From: Streptomyces marinisediminis
GTDB lineage: Bacteria; Actinomycetota; Actinomycetes; Streptomycetales; Streptomycetaceae
NCBI RefSeq assembly: GCF_026262575.1
Contig: NZ_JAPKFL010000002.1
Coordinates: 124,001 to 188,000, forward strand
Length of the DNA: 64,000 nt
Direction of reading: 5' to 3'
Within the stretch, counting starts at the first letter, position 1, and each line of letters starts with the position of its first letter. Both the position numbers and the translations under genes were made by a program. The notes under the pieces are model-generated. The model was given only the letters and a program-made list of their open reading frames with translations. It was not told where the DNA came from and searched no databases. Positions 19,054-28,500 of this stretch are shown here, piece by piece.

Positions 19054-19161
19054 GGCGGCGGCCTTTCGTCGGTCGGTCGATGCGTCGGGCGGTCTGGCGG
19101 TGCGGGCCGTCCGTCGGTGTGGTCCGCCCGTCAGCAGGGCCCGGGCAGCCGGTGGGGCGGG

Positions 19162-20151
19162 TCAGTCCGTGGGGCGGGCGGGCAGGTACTCGGGCAGCCC
19201 GGCGGTGGCGAACAGCTTCGGCCCGAAGAACGCGGCGACGTGCGAGACGCCCGCCCCGGTGAGCGTGAGCACCTGGAGGTGGAAGGGCCGGTACGTGCCG
19301 TCCTCCCCGCGCATGTAGAGCCCGAAGGCCGGCTGCCCGTTCATCCGCGTGGCCACCAGGCGCATGTCGCCGGGGCCGCCGGGGCAGCGGGTGTCGATGA
19401 GCTCGCCTATGACGGCCGGGCCCTGGTACCAGCCGGTGAACGGCGGCATCTCCCAGACGGCCTCCTGGCTGAACAGCTTGACGATCTCCGCCACGTCCTT
19501 GACCTCGAAGGCGGCCACGTAGCGGTCGAGCAGCTCGCGCTGCTCCGCCGCGGTGGGCTCCACGACGGTGTCCTCCGTCGGCGCCGTCTGCCTGAGCTGG
19601 GCCCGGGCCCGCTGGAGCGCGCTGTTGACCGAGGCGACCGAGGTGTCCAGCAGCTCGGCGACCTCCGCCGCGCGCCACTTGAGCACCTCCCGCAGCAGCA
19701 GGACGGCGCGCTGCTTGGGCGGCAGGTGCTGCAAGGCCGCGACGAACGCCAGCCGGATGCTCTCCCGCCCGGTGACGACGGACGCCGGGTCCGCCCCGGC
19801 CGCGCCGACCAGGGCGTCCGGGACCGGCTCCAGCCACGGCACCTCGCGCCGCTCCACCAGCTCGTCGCCCGGGTCCGCGCTCGGCGCGCCGAGGCCGGTG
19901 GGCAGCGGGCGCCTGGCGCGGCTCTCCAGCGCGTCCAGACAGGTGTTCGTGGCGATGCGGTGCAGCCACGTCCGCATGGAGGAGCGGCCCTCGAACTTCT
20001 CGTACGCCCGCCAGGCGCGCAGGTACGTCTCCTGCACCAAGTCCTCGGCGTCGTGCACCGAGCCCAGCATGCGGTAGCAGTGCGCGAGCAGCTCGCGCCT
20101 GAACGGGTCCGCCAGCCGGGGGAAATCCTCGCTGACCTGGTGTTCTGCCAT
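19162..20151 (-). CDS. ECF RNA polymerase sigma factor with SnoaL-like C-terminal domain
   Basis: A 329-residue sigma-70 family protein. Region 2 covers about 10-75 (ELLAHCYRMLGSVHDAEDLV, then YLRAWRAYEKFEGRSSMRTW), and region 4 about 140-195 (LPPKQRAVLLLREVLKWRAA, SVASVNSALQRARAQL). A SnoaL/NTF2-like domain (about 210-325; ELLDRYVAAFEVKDVAEIVK, FTGWYQGPAVIGEL) is fused at the C-terminus. This is the TIGR02960 type; such factors have no separate anti-sigma gene, and the fused domain is thought to gate activity. None is visible nearby. The ATG at 20151 gives the canonical N-terminus MAEHQVSEDFPRLADPFRRE. Confidence 0.92.
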   Translation of the reverse strand: MAEHQVSEDFPRLADPFRRELLAHCYRMLGSVHDAEDLVQETYLRAWRAYEKFEGRSSMRTWLHRIATNTCLDALESRARRPLPTGLGAPSADPGDELVERREVPWLEPVPDALVGAAGADPASVVTGRESIRLAFVAALQHLPPKQRAVLLLREVLKWRAAEVAELLDTSVASVNSALQRARAQLRQTAPTEDTVVEPTAAEQRELLDRYVAAFEVKDVAEIVKLFSQEAVWEMPPFTGWYQGPAVIGELIDTRCPGGPGDMRLVATRMNGQPAFGLYMRGEDGTYRPFHLQVLTLTGAGVSHVAAFFGPKLFATAGLPEYLPARPTD

Positions 20152-20335
20152 GGCGTCGCCCTCCCGTCGCCCAAGCCTTTCCGCCTGTCGGCCATCCTCG
20201 CAGAAGGCACTGACAACGGCTTCCCGGCGACGGGGCCCCCTCCCCGGCGCCCGGACCCGGGCAGCGGACCCGGGCACCGCGACGAGCTACCGCGGCGGCG
20301 AGAGCGATGGCGACGCCGACCGCGGTGGACGTCGG

Positions 20336-21391
20336 CTACGGCAGCGGTGCGCCCCGGGCGGTGGTCCACAGCGCGTACCACTCCTCGTGGGTGAGGTCGG
20401 GCTCTCGGAGTGCGGCGTCCGCGCAGGCGCGGACGCGCTCGGGGCGGGCGGTGCCGACCACGGGGGCGATGCGCGCGGGGTGGCGCTGGAGCCACCACAG
20501 GACGATCGCCTCCGGGGTCGTCCCCTTGCGCTCGGCCAACGCGGTGACCAGGCGCGCCGTGGCCTCCTCGGACGGCGTGCCGGGCCGACCGGTGAAGCGG
20601 CCCTGGGCGAGCGCGCCCCACGCCTGGAGCCGCAGGCCGTGCGCCACGCAGTGCTCGACCGTGCCGTGCGGGAAGCCCACCTCGGCGGCGGCCGGGGTGT
20701 TGACCAGCACCCCGGACTCCAGCCAGTCCCGCCGGTGCAGGCTCAGTTCGAGCTGGTTGGCGACGAGCGGCACGTCCAGGTGCGCCTGGAGGAGCGCGAT
20801 CTGCGGCCCGCTCATGTTGGAGACGCCGAAGCGCCGCACCAGTCCCTGGCGGTGCAGCGTGTGCAGCGCGGCGGCGACGTCGGCCGGGTCGGCCAGGGGG
20901 TCCGGGCGGTGCAGCAGCAGCACGTCGACGGCGTCGGTGCGCAGCCGGGTGAGGCTTTCCTCGACGCGCCGCACGATGGTGGCGCCGCGCAGGTCGTATT
21001 GGCCGGGTCGGCCCGGTTCGGGCGGGCGGATGCCGCACTTGGTCTGCACGGTGACGCGCTCGCGCAGCCCCGGCGCCCGGGCCAGGACCTCGCCGAAGAC
21101 GGCCTCCGCCTTGCCGTGGCGGTAGATGTCGGCGTGGTCGAAGGCGGTGATCCCGCTGTCGAGCGCGGCGCTGATCGCGGCCTCGGCGTGGTCGATGTCG
21201 GCGGGTCCGTAGGGCGTGGTGTCCCAGGCGCCGCCCAGACCCATGCAGCCGTACAGCACCCGCTCCCGCGCCCCGGCCGGGTCGCGCACGGCGCCGGACG
21301 CGGCGGCCGGACCGGACGCGGAGGCGCCCGCCGCGGAGGCGCCGGGCGGGGCGGACGGGGCGCCCGTGTCGGGCGCGTCGGGTGTGCTCAT
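20336..21391 (-). CDS. Aldo/keto reductase
   Basis: A 351-residue NADPH-dependent AKR. The catalytic tetrad is visible as D and Y in ITAFDHADIYRHGKAE, K in VTVQTKCGIRPPE, and H in VDVLLLHRPDPL. The cofactor segment near the C-terminus is RIAPVVGTARPERVRACADA. The first 35 residues are an Ala/Ser/Pro-rich leader of low complexity, so the start could be later. The family resembles the YdhF-type oxidoreductases; the substrate is unknown. It diverges from the GH3 gene across a 222-bp promoter region. Confidence 0.9.
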   Translation of the reverse strand: MSTPDAPDTGAPSAPPGASAAGASASGPAAASGAVRDPAGARERVLYGCMGLGGAWDTTPYGPADIDHAEAAISAALDSGITAFDHADIYRHGKAEAVFGEVLARAPGLRERVTVQTKCGIRPPEPGRPGQYDLRGATIVRRVEESLTRLRTDAVDVLLLHRPDPLADPADVAAALHTLHRQGLVRRFGVSNMSGPQIALLQAHLDVPLVANQLELSLHRRDWLESGVLVNTPAAAEVGFPHGTVEHCVAHGLRLQAWGALAQGRFTGRPGTPSEEATARLVTALAERKGTTPEAIVLWWLQRHPARIAPVVGTARPERVRACADAALREPDLTHEEWYALWTTARGAPLP

Positions 21392-21585
21392 GGCCCGCAA
21401 CGATCGCACACCCGCACGGCCGCCGCCGTCTCAAGGGGTGCGGGCGGCGCCCGCCGACCCGGGGCCGCCGCGTTCGGAAGGTGAACACAGAAGGCGTGGG
21501 CACGCCATACGAGTTGATCCGGCGCCAGTTCTGGCGTGAAGCCTTGACGGCATACCCACCGCCCAGTTAACTCCGCCGAGACCCG

Positions 21586-21599
21586 TGTGAGCGCTCCCA
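21586..21599. promoter_or_regulatory. CebR-type operator upstream of the GH3 gene
   Basis: The 14-mer TGTGAGCGCTCCCA matches the Streptomyces CebR box consensus TGGGAGCGCTCCCA at 13 of 14 positions. It lies 14 bp upstream of the GH3 start codon, where a bound LacI-family repressor would block transcription or early elongation. CebR is released by cello-oligosaccharides. No cebR gene is present in the window. Confidence 0.75.
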
Positions 21600-21613
21600 A
21601 CGAAGGGAATGTC

Positions 21614-24600
21614 ATGCCCAGGACATACAGGAAACGACGGGTGGGGCGGCGCAGAACCGCCCTGCTCGCCTCCGTCGCGGTCCTCGCGGGGCTGCTGCCC
21701 TTCACCACCGCGGGGCCGTCCGCCGCCGCGGAGCCGGACCCGGTGCCGGTGGACCGGTTCGAGGGCGAGGTGCCCTTCGCCGGACCGCCCGACGGCGGCC
21801 TGTTCACCTGGGGCGGCGACGCCGACGACCACCCCGCGCTCGACCTCGTCGCCCGTGCCGACGCGCCCGAGGGCGACAGCGTGCTCGAAGGGCGCTACGA
21901 CATCAGCGGCTACGGGGGCTTCAGCCACAACTTCGCCGAGGCCGAACCCCCGCACGACTGGAGCGCGCACCGGGGTCTGCGCCTGTGGTGGTACGGGCAG
22001 AACACCCAGCACACCCAGGACACCGCGCCGCTGCCGCCCGGGCCCGGCCCCCGCGTCCAGGTCGAGATCAAGGACGGAGGCGCGCACGGCGAGGCGTCCG
22101 AGCTGTGGACGGCGTCCTTCACCGACGACTGGCAGGGCTGGCGGCTGGTGGAGCTGCCGTTCAGCCGGTTCACCTACCGCACCGACCACCAGCCCGTCGG
22201 CGGCATCGACCAGGTGCTGGGGCTCTCCCAGGTGTGGGGCTACGCGGTGACCCTGCCCACCGGGCGGGCCGGCACGTTCGCGATGGACGGCGTCGAGCTG
22301 TACGGCACGCCCGACCCGACGCGCACCGCGCGGGTCACCGTGGACGCCGTGCACCCGGTGGACGAGGGCGGCACGGCGCGCGTGGCGGTCACCGTCGCCA
22401 CCACCGGCGCGGAGCCGCTCGCCGCCCCGGTGACCGTCGGCTACGCGACCGGGGACGGCACCGCCACCCCGGGCGAGGACTACACCGCCTCCTCCGGCAC
22501 GCTGACCTTCCCGGCGGGCACGGAGTCCGGCGCCACCCGCACGGTGTCCGTCGCCACCCTGCGGGACGCGGACGCGGAAGCGGCCGAGACGGTACCGCTC
22601 ACGCTCGACGTCGCCGGCGCCGCCGCGCCCGCCGAGGAGCCGCGCGTCGTCGTCAACGCGCACGGCCTGCCCTACCTGGACGCCCGGCTGCCGGTGGCCG
22701 AACGCGTCGCGGACCTGCTGGGCCGCATGACGCCGGCGGAGAAGGCGGGGCAGATGACCCAGGCCGAGCGCGGCGCCCTGCGCACCCCGGGCGACATCGC
22801 CGCCTACGACCTGGGCTCGCTGCTCTCCGGCGGCGGTTCCGTGCCCACGCCCAACACCGCCGAGGCGTGGGCGCGGATGGTCGACGGCTTCCAGCTCCGC
22901 ACCCGGGCGAGCCGCCTCCAGATCCCGTTGCTCTACGGCGTCGACGCCGTGCACGGCCACAACAACGTCGTCGGGGCGACGATCATGCCGCACAACATCG
23001 GCCTCGGCGCGGGGCGCGACCCCGAGCTGGCCGAGCGCACCGGCGAGGTCACCGCCGCCGAGGTCCGCGCGACGGGCGTGCCGTGGAACTTCTCGCCCTG
23101 CCTGTGCGTGACGCGCGACGAGCGCTGGGGCCGCGGGTACGAGTCGTTCGGCGAGGATCCCGCGCTGGTCACCGCGATGAACACGGTCGTCCGGGGCCTC
23201 CAGGGCCCGGCCGACGGCTCCGCGCTGGACGCGGACGACCGGGTGCTGGCCACCGCGAAGCACTACGTCGGCGACGGCGGCACCGAGTACGGCTCCTCGA
23301 CCACCGGCGACTACACCATCGACCAGGGCGTGACGCGGATCAGCCGCGAGGAGCTGGCGGCCGTGCACCTCGCGCCGTTCGAGGACGCGGTGGAGCGGGG
23401 CGTCGGCAGCGTGATGCCGTCCTACTCGTCGCTGGACCTCACCGACGACGACGCCGGGCCGGTCAAGATGCACGCGCACGACGAGATGATCAACGGCGTG
23501 CTCAAGGACGGCATGGGGTTCGAGGGCTTCGTGATCAGCGACTGGCAGGCCATCGACCAGATCCCCGGCGACTACCCGAGCGACGTGCGCACCTCCGTCA
23601 ACGCGGGCGTCGACATGGTGATGGTCCCCACCGCCTACCGGGACTTCCACGCCACCCTCGTGGCGGAGGTCAGGGCGGGCCGTGTCCCCGCGGAGCGGGT
23701 CGACGACGCCGTGGCGCGCATCCTCGCCCAGAAGTTCCGGCTCGGCCTGTTCGAGCGGCCCTACGCCGACCCCGCCCACCTGGACCGCGTCGGCTCCGCC
23801 GAGCACCGCGCGGTGGCGCGCGAGGCGGTGGCCGCCTCCCAGGTGCTGCTGAAGAACGAGGGCGGCCTGCTGCCGCTCGACCCCTCGCGGAAGGTGTACG
23901 TCGCCGGGTCCAACGCCGACGACATCGGCAACCAGTCCGGCGGCTGGACCATCACCTGGCAGGGCGCCTCGGGGGAGACGACGCCGGGCACCACCATCCT
24001 GGAGGGCATGCGCGAGGCGGCCGGAGCGGAGTCGGTCACCTACTCGCGCGACGCCTCGGCGCCGACCGAGGGCCACGAGGTGGGCGTGGTCGTCGTCGGC
24101 GAGACGCCGTACGCGGAAGGCGTCGGCGACGTCGGCAACGGGCACGACCTGGAGCTGTCCGAGGCCGACCGGGCGGCCGTGGACACCGTGTGCGCGGCCA
24201 TGGAGTGCGCCGTCCTGATCGTCTCCGGCCGCCCGCAGCTCCTGGGCGACCGGCTCGGCGCCATCGACGCGCTGGTGGCCTCCTGGCTGCCGGGCACCGA
24301 GGGCGGCGGCGTCGCGGACGTGCTGTACGGCGAGCGGCCCTTCACCGGGCGGCTCCCGGTGACGTGGCCGAAGTCCGCGGCACAGGTGCCGATCAACGTC
24401 GGCGACGCCCGGTACGCCCCGCAGTACCCGTTCGGCTGGGGCCTGACGACGGACGAGCGCCCGCTGACGGGCCGGGCGGGGGCGCTGGCGCTGAAGCTGC
24501 TGCGGCTGGCGGCGCCGGCCGTGGAGAGGGTCGCCGGAGCCGACTCGCGGACCGCGCACCGCATGGCCGCGCAGGCCCGCGCGATCGTCCAGGCGCACGT

Positions 24601-24721
24601 GGGCCAGGACATCACCGCGCGGGTGGCGGCCCCGTTCGCCGAGGCCGACCGGCACCTGCTGCGCGGCCGGCTCACCGAGGCCATGACCGGCTACCTCGCC
24701 GCGCACCGCGCCGCGGGCTGA
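21614..24721 (+). CDS. Secreted glycoside hydrolase family 3 (beta-glucosidase-like) with N-terminal carbohydrate-binding and Calx-beta domains
   Basis: A 1035-residue exported enzyme. Residues 1-39 are a signal peptide (RRVGRRRTALLASVAVLAGL, cleavage near GPSAAAEP, Tat-like twin arginines). About 45-225 is a galactose-binding-like carbohydrate module, 235-335 a Calx-beta repeat (DGTATPGEDYTASSGTLTF), 350-690 the GH3 N-domain and 745-945 the GH3 C-domain. The nucleophile Asp is in GFEGFVISDWQA (about D643), and KHYVGDGGTEYG is the substrate-binding KH motif. The last 85 residues form an extra helical tail. The ATG at 21614 has GAAGGGA at 21602-21608. A CebR box before it suggests a role in cello-oligosaccharide hydrolysis. 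Confidence 0.92.
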   Translation: MPRTYRKRRVGRRRTALLASVAVLAGLLPFTTAGPSAAAEPDPVPVDRFEGEVPFAGPPDGGLFTWGGDADDHPALDLVARADAPEGDSVLEGRYDISGYGGFSHNFAEAEPPHDWSAHRGLRLWWYGQNTQHTQDTAPLPPGPGPRVQVEIKDGGAHGEASELWTASFTDDWQGWRLVELPFSRFTYRTDHQPVGGIDQVLGLSQVWGYAVTLPTGRAGTFAMDGVELYGTPDPTRTARVTVDAVHPVDEGGTARVAVTVATTGAEPLAAPVTVGYATGDGTATPGEDYTASSGTLTFPAGTESGATRTVSVATLRDADAEAAETVPLTLDVAGAAAPAEEPRVVVNAHGLPYLDARLPVAERVADLLGRMTPAEKAGQMTQAERGALRTPGDIAAYDLGSLLSGGGSVPTPNTAEAWARMVDGFQLRTRASRLQIPLLYGVDAVHGHNNVVGATIMPHNIGLGAGRDPELAERTGEVTAAEVRATGVPWNFSPCLCVTRDERWGRGYESFGEDPALVTAMNTVVRGLQGPADGSALDADDRVLATAKHYVGDGGTEYGSSTTGDYTIDQGVTRISREELAAVHLAPFEDAVERGVGSVMPSYSSLDLTDDDAGPVKMHAHDEMINGVLKDGMGFEGFVISDWQAIDQIPGDYPSDVRTSVNAGVDMVMVPTAYRDFHATLVAEVRAGRVPAERVDDAVARILAQKFRLGLFERPYADPAHLDRVGSAEHRAVAREAVAASQVLLKNEGGLLPLDPSRKVYVAGSNADDIGNQSGGWTITWQGASGETTPGTTILEGMREAAGAESVTYSRDASAPTEGHEVGVVVVGETPYAEGVGDVGNGHDLELSEADRAAVDTVCAAMECAVLIVSGRPQLLGDRLGAIDALVASWLPGTEGGGVADVLYGERPFTGRLPVTWPKSAAQVPINVGDARYAPQYPFGWGLTTDERPLTGRAGALALKLLRLAAPAVERVAGADSRTAHRMAAQARAIVQAHVGQDITARVAAPFAEADRHLLRGRLTEAMTGYLAAHRAAG

Positions 24722-24740
24722 ACCCACCGGCGACCGGAGC

Positions 24741-24797
24741 CCCCGCCCCGCGGCGGCGGCTCCGGCGCGTCCCGGGGCCGGGGCGTGCGGGGCGGGG
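24741..24797. terminator. Possible bidirectional hairpin between GH3 and thioesterase genes
   Basis: Complementary 11-bp arms CCCCGCCCCGC (24741-24751) and GCGGGGCGGGG (24787-24797) flank a 35-bp GC-rich interior. It sits in the 99-bp gap of two convergent genes. The composition alone makes such pairing likely, so confidence is limited. Confidence 0.4.
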
Positions 24798-24820
24798 AAC
24801 GGGGCGGGGCCGCGCGCCGG

Positions 24821-25528
24821 TCAGCGGGTGAGTTCGGCGGCGAGGAGCTCCAGAAGCCGGTCGCGGTGGCTGTGCAGGAAGAAGTGGCCGCCCGGGACCT
24901 GGTGGAAGGTGGCGCGCGCGGTGGTGTGAGCCGTCCAGCCGCGCACTTCGGGCAGGCCGAAGCGCTGGTCGTCCGCGCTGCCGAAGGCGGTCAGGGGGCA
25001 GTTCACCCGGGCGTCCGGCCGGTCGCCGTAGGTCTCGGCGATGCGGAAGTCGGCCCGGATGACGGGGAGCATCAGCTCCATGAAGGCGTCGTCGTCCAGG
25101 AGTTCGCGCGGCGTGCCGCCCAGCTCGCCCAGGAAGCGGCGGAACCCGGCGTCGGGCAGGGCCGACAGCGGCGGGTCGGCGGGCGGGGTGCCCGGGGAGC
25201 GGAAGGCCGCGACGGCGAGCCGGGCGGGCGGGCGCCCCCGCTCCTGGAGGCGCCGCGCGGTCTCGAACGCCACGAGGGCGCCGAAGCTGTGCCCGTACAG
25301 GGCGTACGGGCGGTCGAGCCGGTCGGCGACGGTGGCCACGACGTCGTCGACGAGCGGTTCGAGCCCGGTGTGCACGGGGTCGCCGAAGCGCCTGCCCCGG
25401 CCGGGGAGTTCGACGGGGCACACCTCGATACCGGCGGGCAGCGCGTCCTGCCAGTCGGCGTAGGCGCGGGCCGTGCCGCCCGCGTAGGGCAGGCAGAAGA
25501 GGCGGAGCGCGGGCTCGGTCGGTGGCAT
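24821..25528 (-). CDS. Type II thioesterase of the NRPS locus
   Basis: A 235-residue alpha/beta hydrolase of the editing thioesterase (TEII) family. LRLFCLPYAGGTARAYADWQ is the family N-terminus, YALYGHSFGALVAFETARRL holds the nucleophile Ser, and VPGGHFFLHSHRDRLLELL carries the catalytic His. TEIIs remove stalled acyl groups from carrier proteins. The gene starts 16 bp after the synthetase stop on the same strand, so the two are co-transcribed. Since the synthetase has no terminal thioesterase domain, this enzyme might also release the product (inference). The start is the ATG at 25528 with AGGAGCC nearby. Confidence 0.93.
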   Translation of the reverse strand: MPPTEPALRLFCLPYAGGTARAYADWQDALPAGIEVCPVELPGRGRRFGDPVHTGLEPLVDDVVATVADRLDRPYALYGHSFGALVAFETARRLQERGRPPARLAVAAFRSPGTPPADPPLSALPDAGFRRFLGELGGTPRELLDDDAFMELMLPVIRADFRIAETYGDRPDARVNCPLTAFGSADDQRFGLPEVRGWTAHTTARATFHQVPGGHFFLHSHRDRLLELLAAELTR

Positions 25529-25544
25529 GGGGGCTCCTGTCGCG

Positions 25545-28500
25545 CTAGGCCTGGCGCCGCGCGGCGCGGCGGCGTTCACTGCGGGTGCGGGCGGGCGGCC
25601 GGGCGGCGGTCCCGTCCGCCGCGGGCGGGGCACCGTCGCCGTCCGCTTCGGCCAGGTGGTCGGCCAGCCGGCGGACGGTGGGCTGCTCGAACATGGTGAC
25701 CAGCGGGAAGGCGCGCCCCAGCGCCGACTGGACCGCCCGGTGCAGGCGCACCATGACGACGGAGTCCACCCCCAGGTCGGGCAGGTGGTCGTGCACGGTG
25801 AGGCCGTCGAGCCCCAGCTCGGCGCGGAGCACGCGCAGCAGGACGCGCTCGGTGTCGCCGGCGGCCCCGGGGGCGCCCGGGTCCTCGGGCGCGGCGGCCG
25901 TTCCGGCGGGCGCCCGCGCCGCGAGCCGGGTCAGCGCGCGGCGGTCCAGCTTGCCGCGCCCGGTCAGCGGCAGCCGGGGCACCTCGGTGAAGGTGGCGGG
26001 GACGAGCGGGGCGGGCAGCGCGGCGGCCAGCCGTTCGCGCAGCACCTCGGCCAGCGGGCGCGCGTCCGGTGCGGCCCGGCCCGCCGTCGTCGCGTCCGGG
26101 GCCGGGAGCGCGCCGCCGAGCAGGCCGTGCAGCAGCTCGTCACCCTTCTCCAGCGCGAGTGCGCGGCGCAGCGCGCCGGTGGCGCGCACCACGCCGACCT
26201 GGCACATGCCCAGCCCCGCGGTGGGCGCGGCCTCCTCCAGCAGTTGGCTCATCTGCCCCGTCTCCAGCAGGCAGAAGTCCCGCGCGCGGGCCCCGTACAG
26301 CGGGTCGACGGCGGCGCGCCGGGCGACGAGGAAGACGGAGAACGCGGCCTCGCGGAACATCCGCCGGTTGTCGGGGACGTGCACGGCGGCCTCGACGACG
26401 GGGCCGCCGGTGACCGCGACGAGGCGGTGCTCGCGCGGATCGTGGTAGTAGACGCCCCCGTCCAGCCCGGCCACCCGCCCGGGGGCGAGGTAGAGGTAGG
26501 TCTGCACCGGGTAGAGGCCGCCCGCCGAGGCGTAGCGGTACCGGGGCCCCGAGCCGCCCTCGTGGGAGCGCAGCGGCTCCAGCAGGCGGGCCAGGGCGTG
26601 CACGGAGACCGGGTGCGGCGCGAACGCGCGGTGGCTGGCGCGGGCCGGGGCGGCGGTGGGCTCGGCGCCGGGCAGCGGGTGGGCCGGGCCGGGCAGGTCG
26701 GTGCGCAGGCCCGGGCGGCGGGCGGTGAAGGCGAGCCGCTCCAGCGGGTCGGTGAGGACGTCGCCGAACCACGCGCGGTACCCGGCCTCGGCCCCGCCCG
26801 CCGCCTCGGCGCCCGGCTCCGCCCCGGCGCCCGGCCGAGCGGCGGCGTCCGGCTGCGCGTCGGCCCCGTCCGCCTCGGCGCCCACCGGGCCCGTGTGCGC
26901 CGCGCCCGCCGCGCCCGGCCGCGTCCGGTCCGCGTCCGCCGGGACGACGACGGCGGCCAGCCGCCGCGCGGTGCCGTCGTCGCCGCCGACGACGGTCACG
27001 GCGGCCGCGGCCACCTCCGGCTGCCGCAGCAGGGCGGCCTCCACCTCGCCCAGCTCGATGCGGTGGCCGCGGATCTTGACCTGCCGGTCCTCCCGCCCGA
27101 GGATCTCGATCTCGCCCTCCGGCAGCCAGCGTCCGAGGTCGCCGGTGCGGTAGAGCCGCTCGCCGGTGCGCGGGTCGGTGACGAAGGCGGCGGCGGTGCG
27201 CTCGGGGTCGCGCCAGTAGCCCTCGGCCAGCCCGGCCCCGCCGATGCAGATCTCCCCGACGACCCCGACCGGGCAGGGCTCCAGCCGGTCGTTGCGCACG
27301 TCGGCGCGCTGGTTGCGCAGGGCGGTGCCGTACGGGACGGTGTCGCGTCCGGCGTCGGCGGGCACCACCTCGTGGGCGACGGACCAGATGGCCGCCTCCG
27401 TGGCGCCGCCCGCGGCGGTGACGCGCGCGTCCGGGGCGAGCGCGCGCAGCCGTCCCGGCAGGTCGACGGGCACCCAGTCGCCGGACAGCCACACGTGCCG
27501 CAGGTGCGCGAGCCCCGGGTGCGGCACGCCGGTGCCCACGTGGTCGACGAGCATCTGGAGCAGCGCGGGCACCGAGTTCCACACGCTCACCCGGTGCTCG
27601 GCGAGCAGCTCCAGCCAGCGCGCCGGGTCGGCGCCCGCCTCCGGTTCGGGGAGTACGACGGTGCCGCCCGCGCCGAGCACGCCGAAGAGGTCGGCGACGG
27701 AGAGGTCGAAGCCGAGCGCGGACAGCGCCAGCACCCGGTCCGCCGGGCCCAGCGCGCACCGCTCGGCGAAGTCGGCGACGGTGCCCAGGGCGGCCCGGTG
27801 CGAGACGGCGACGCCCTTGGGGGTGCCCGTCGAGCCGGAGGTGTAGAGCACGTAGGCCAGGTCGGCGGGCGTGGCCACCGGCTCCAGCGGCGCGTCGCTC
27901 ACCGCCTCCCCGGCGCGCGGGTCCACGGTCAGCACGGTGACGCCCGGCGGCGGCTCGCACCCCGGGCCCGTCGGCGGCGTCAGCAGCAGCGGGGCGCCGG
28001 AGTGCTCCAGCAGCCGGCGCTGCCGGGCGGGCGGCAGGTCCGGGTCGACGGGCAGGTACGCGGCCCCCGCGAGGTGCGCGGCGAGCACGGCGACGACCTG
28101 CTCGGCCCCCTTGCCCAGTCCGACGGCGACGAGCCGCCCCGGTGCGGCGCCCGCCGCGCGCAGCCGGCGGGCCAGCCGGCAGGCCCGCCGGTGCAGGGTG
28201 CCGTAGGTCAGCGTCCGGCCCGCCGCGACGACGGCGGTGCGCTCGGGGTGGGCGGTGGCCCGCGCGACGAACCCGCTGCACAGCAGCCCCTCGGGCACCG
28301 GCCCCGCGGTGTCGTTGGCGGCGGCCAGCAGGGCCCGGTCCGCCTCGGGCAGCACGTCGGTGCCGTCCGGCCCCCACGCGGCCTCGTCCTCGGCCGCCAG
28401 GGCGCCCAGCAGACGCGTGTAGGCGTCGAACATGGCGTCCAGCGTCCCCGGCCGGAACAGCTCCTCGGCGGCGTCCCAGTTGTAGGAGAGCGCGCCGCGG

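Noticed and set aside
21431..24727. 1098-codon minus-strand frame opposite the GH3 gene
   Set aside because: Complement of a real gene with third-position GC bias; no family features.
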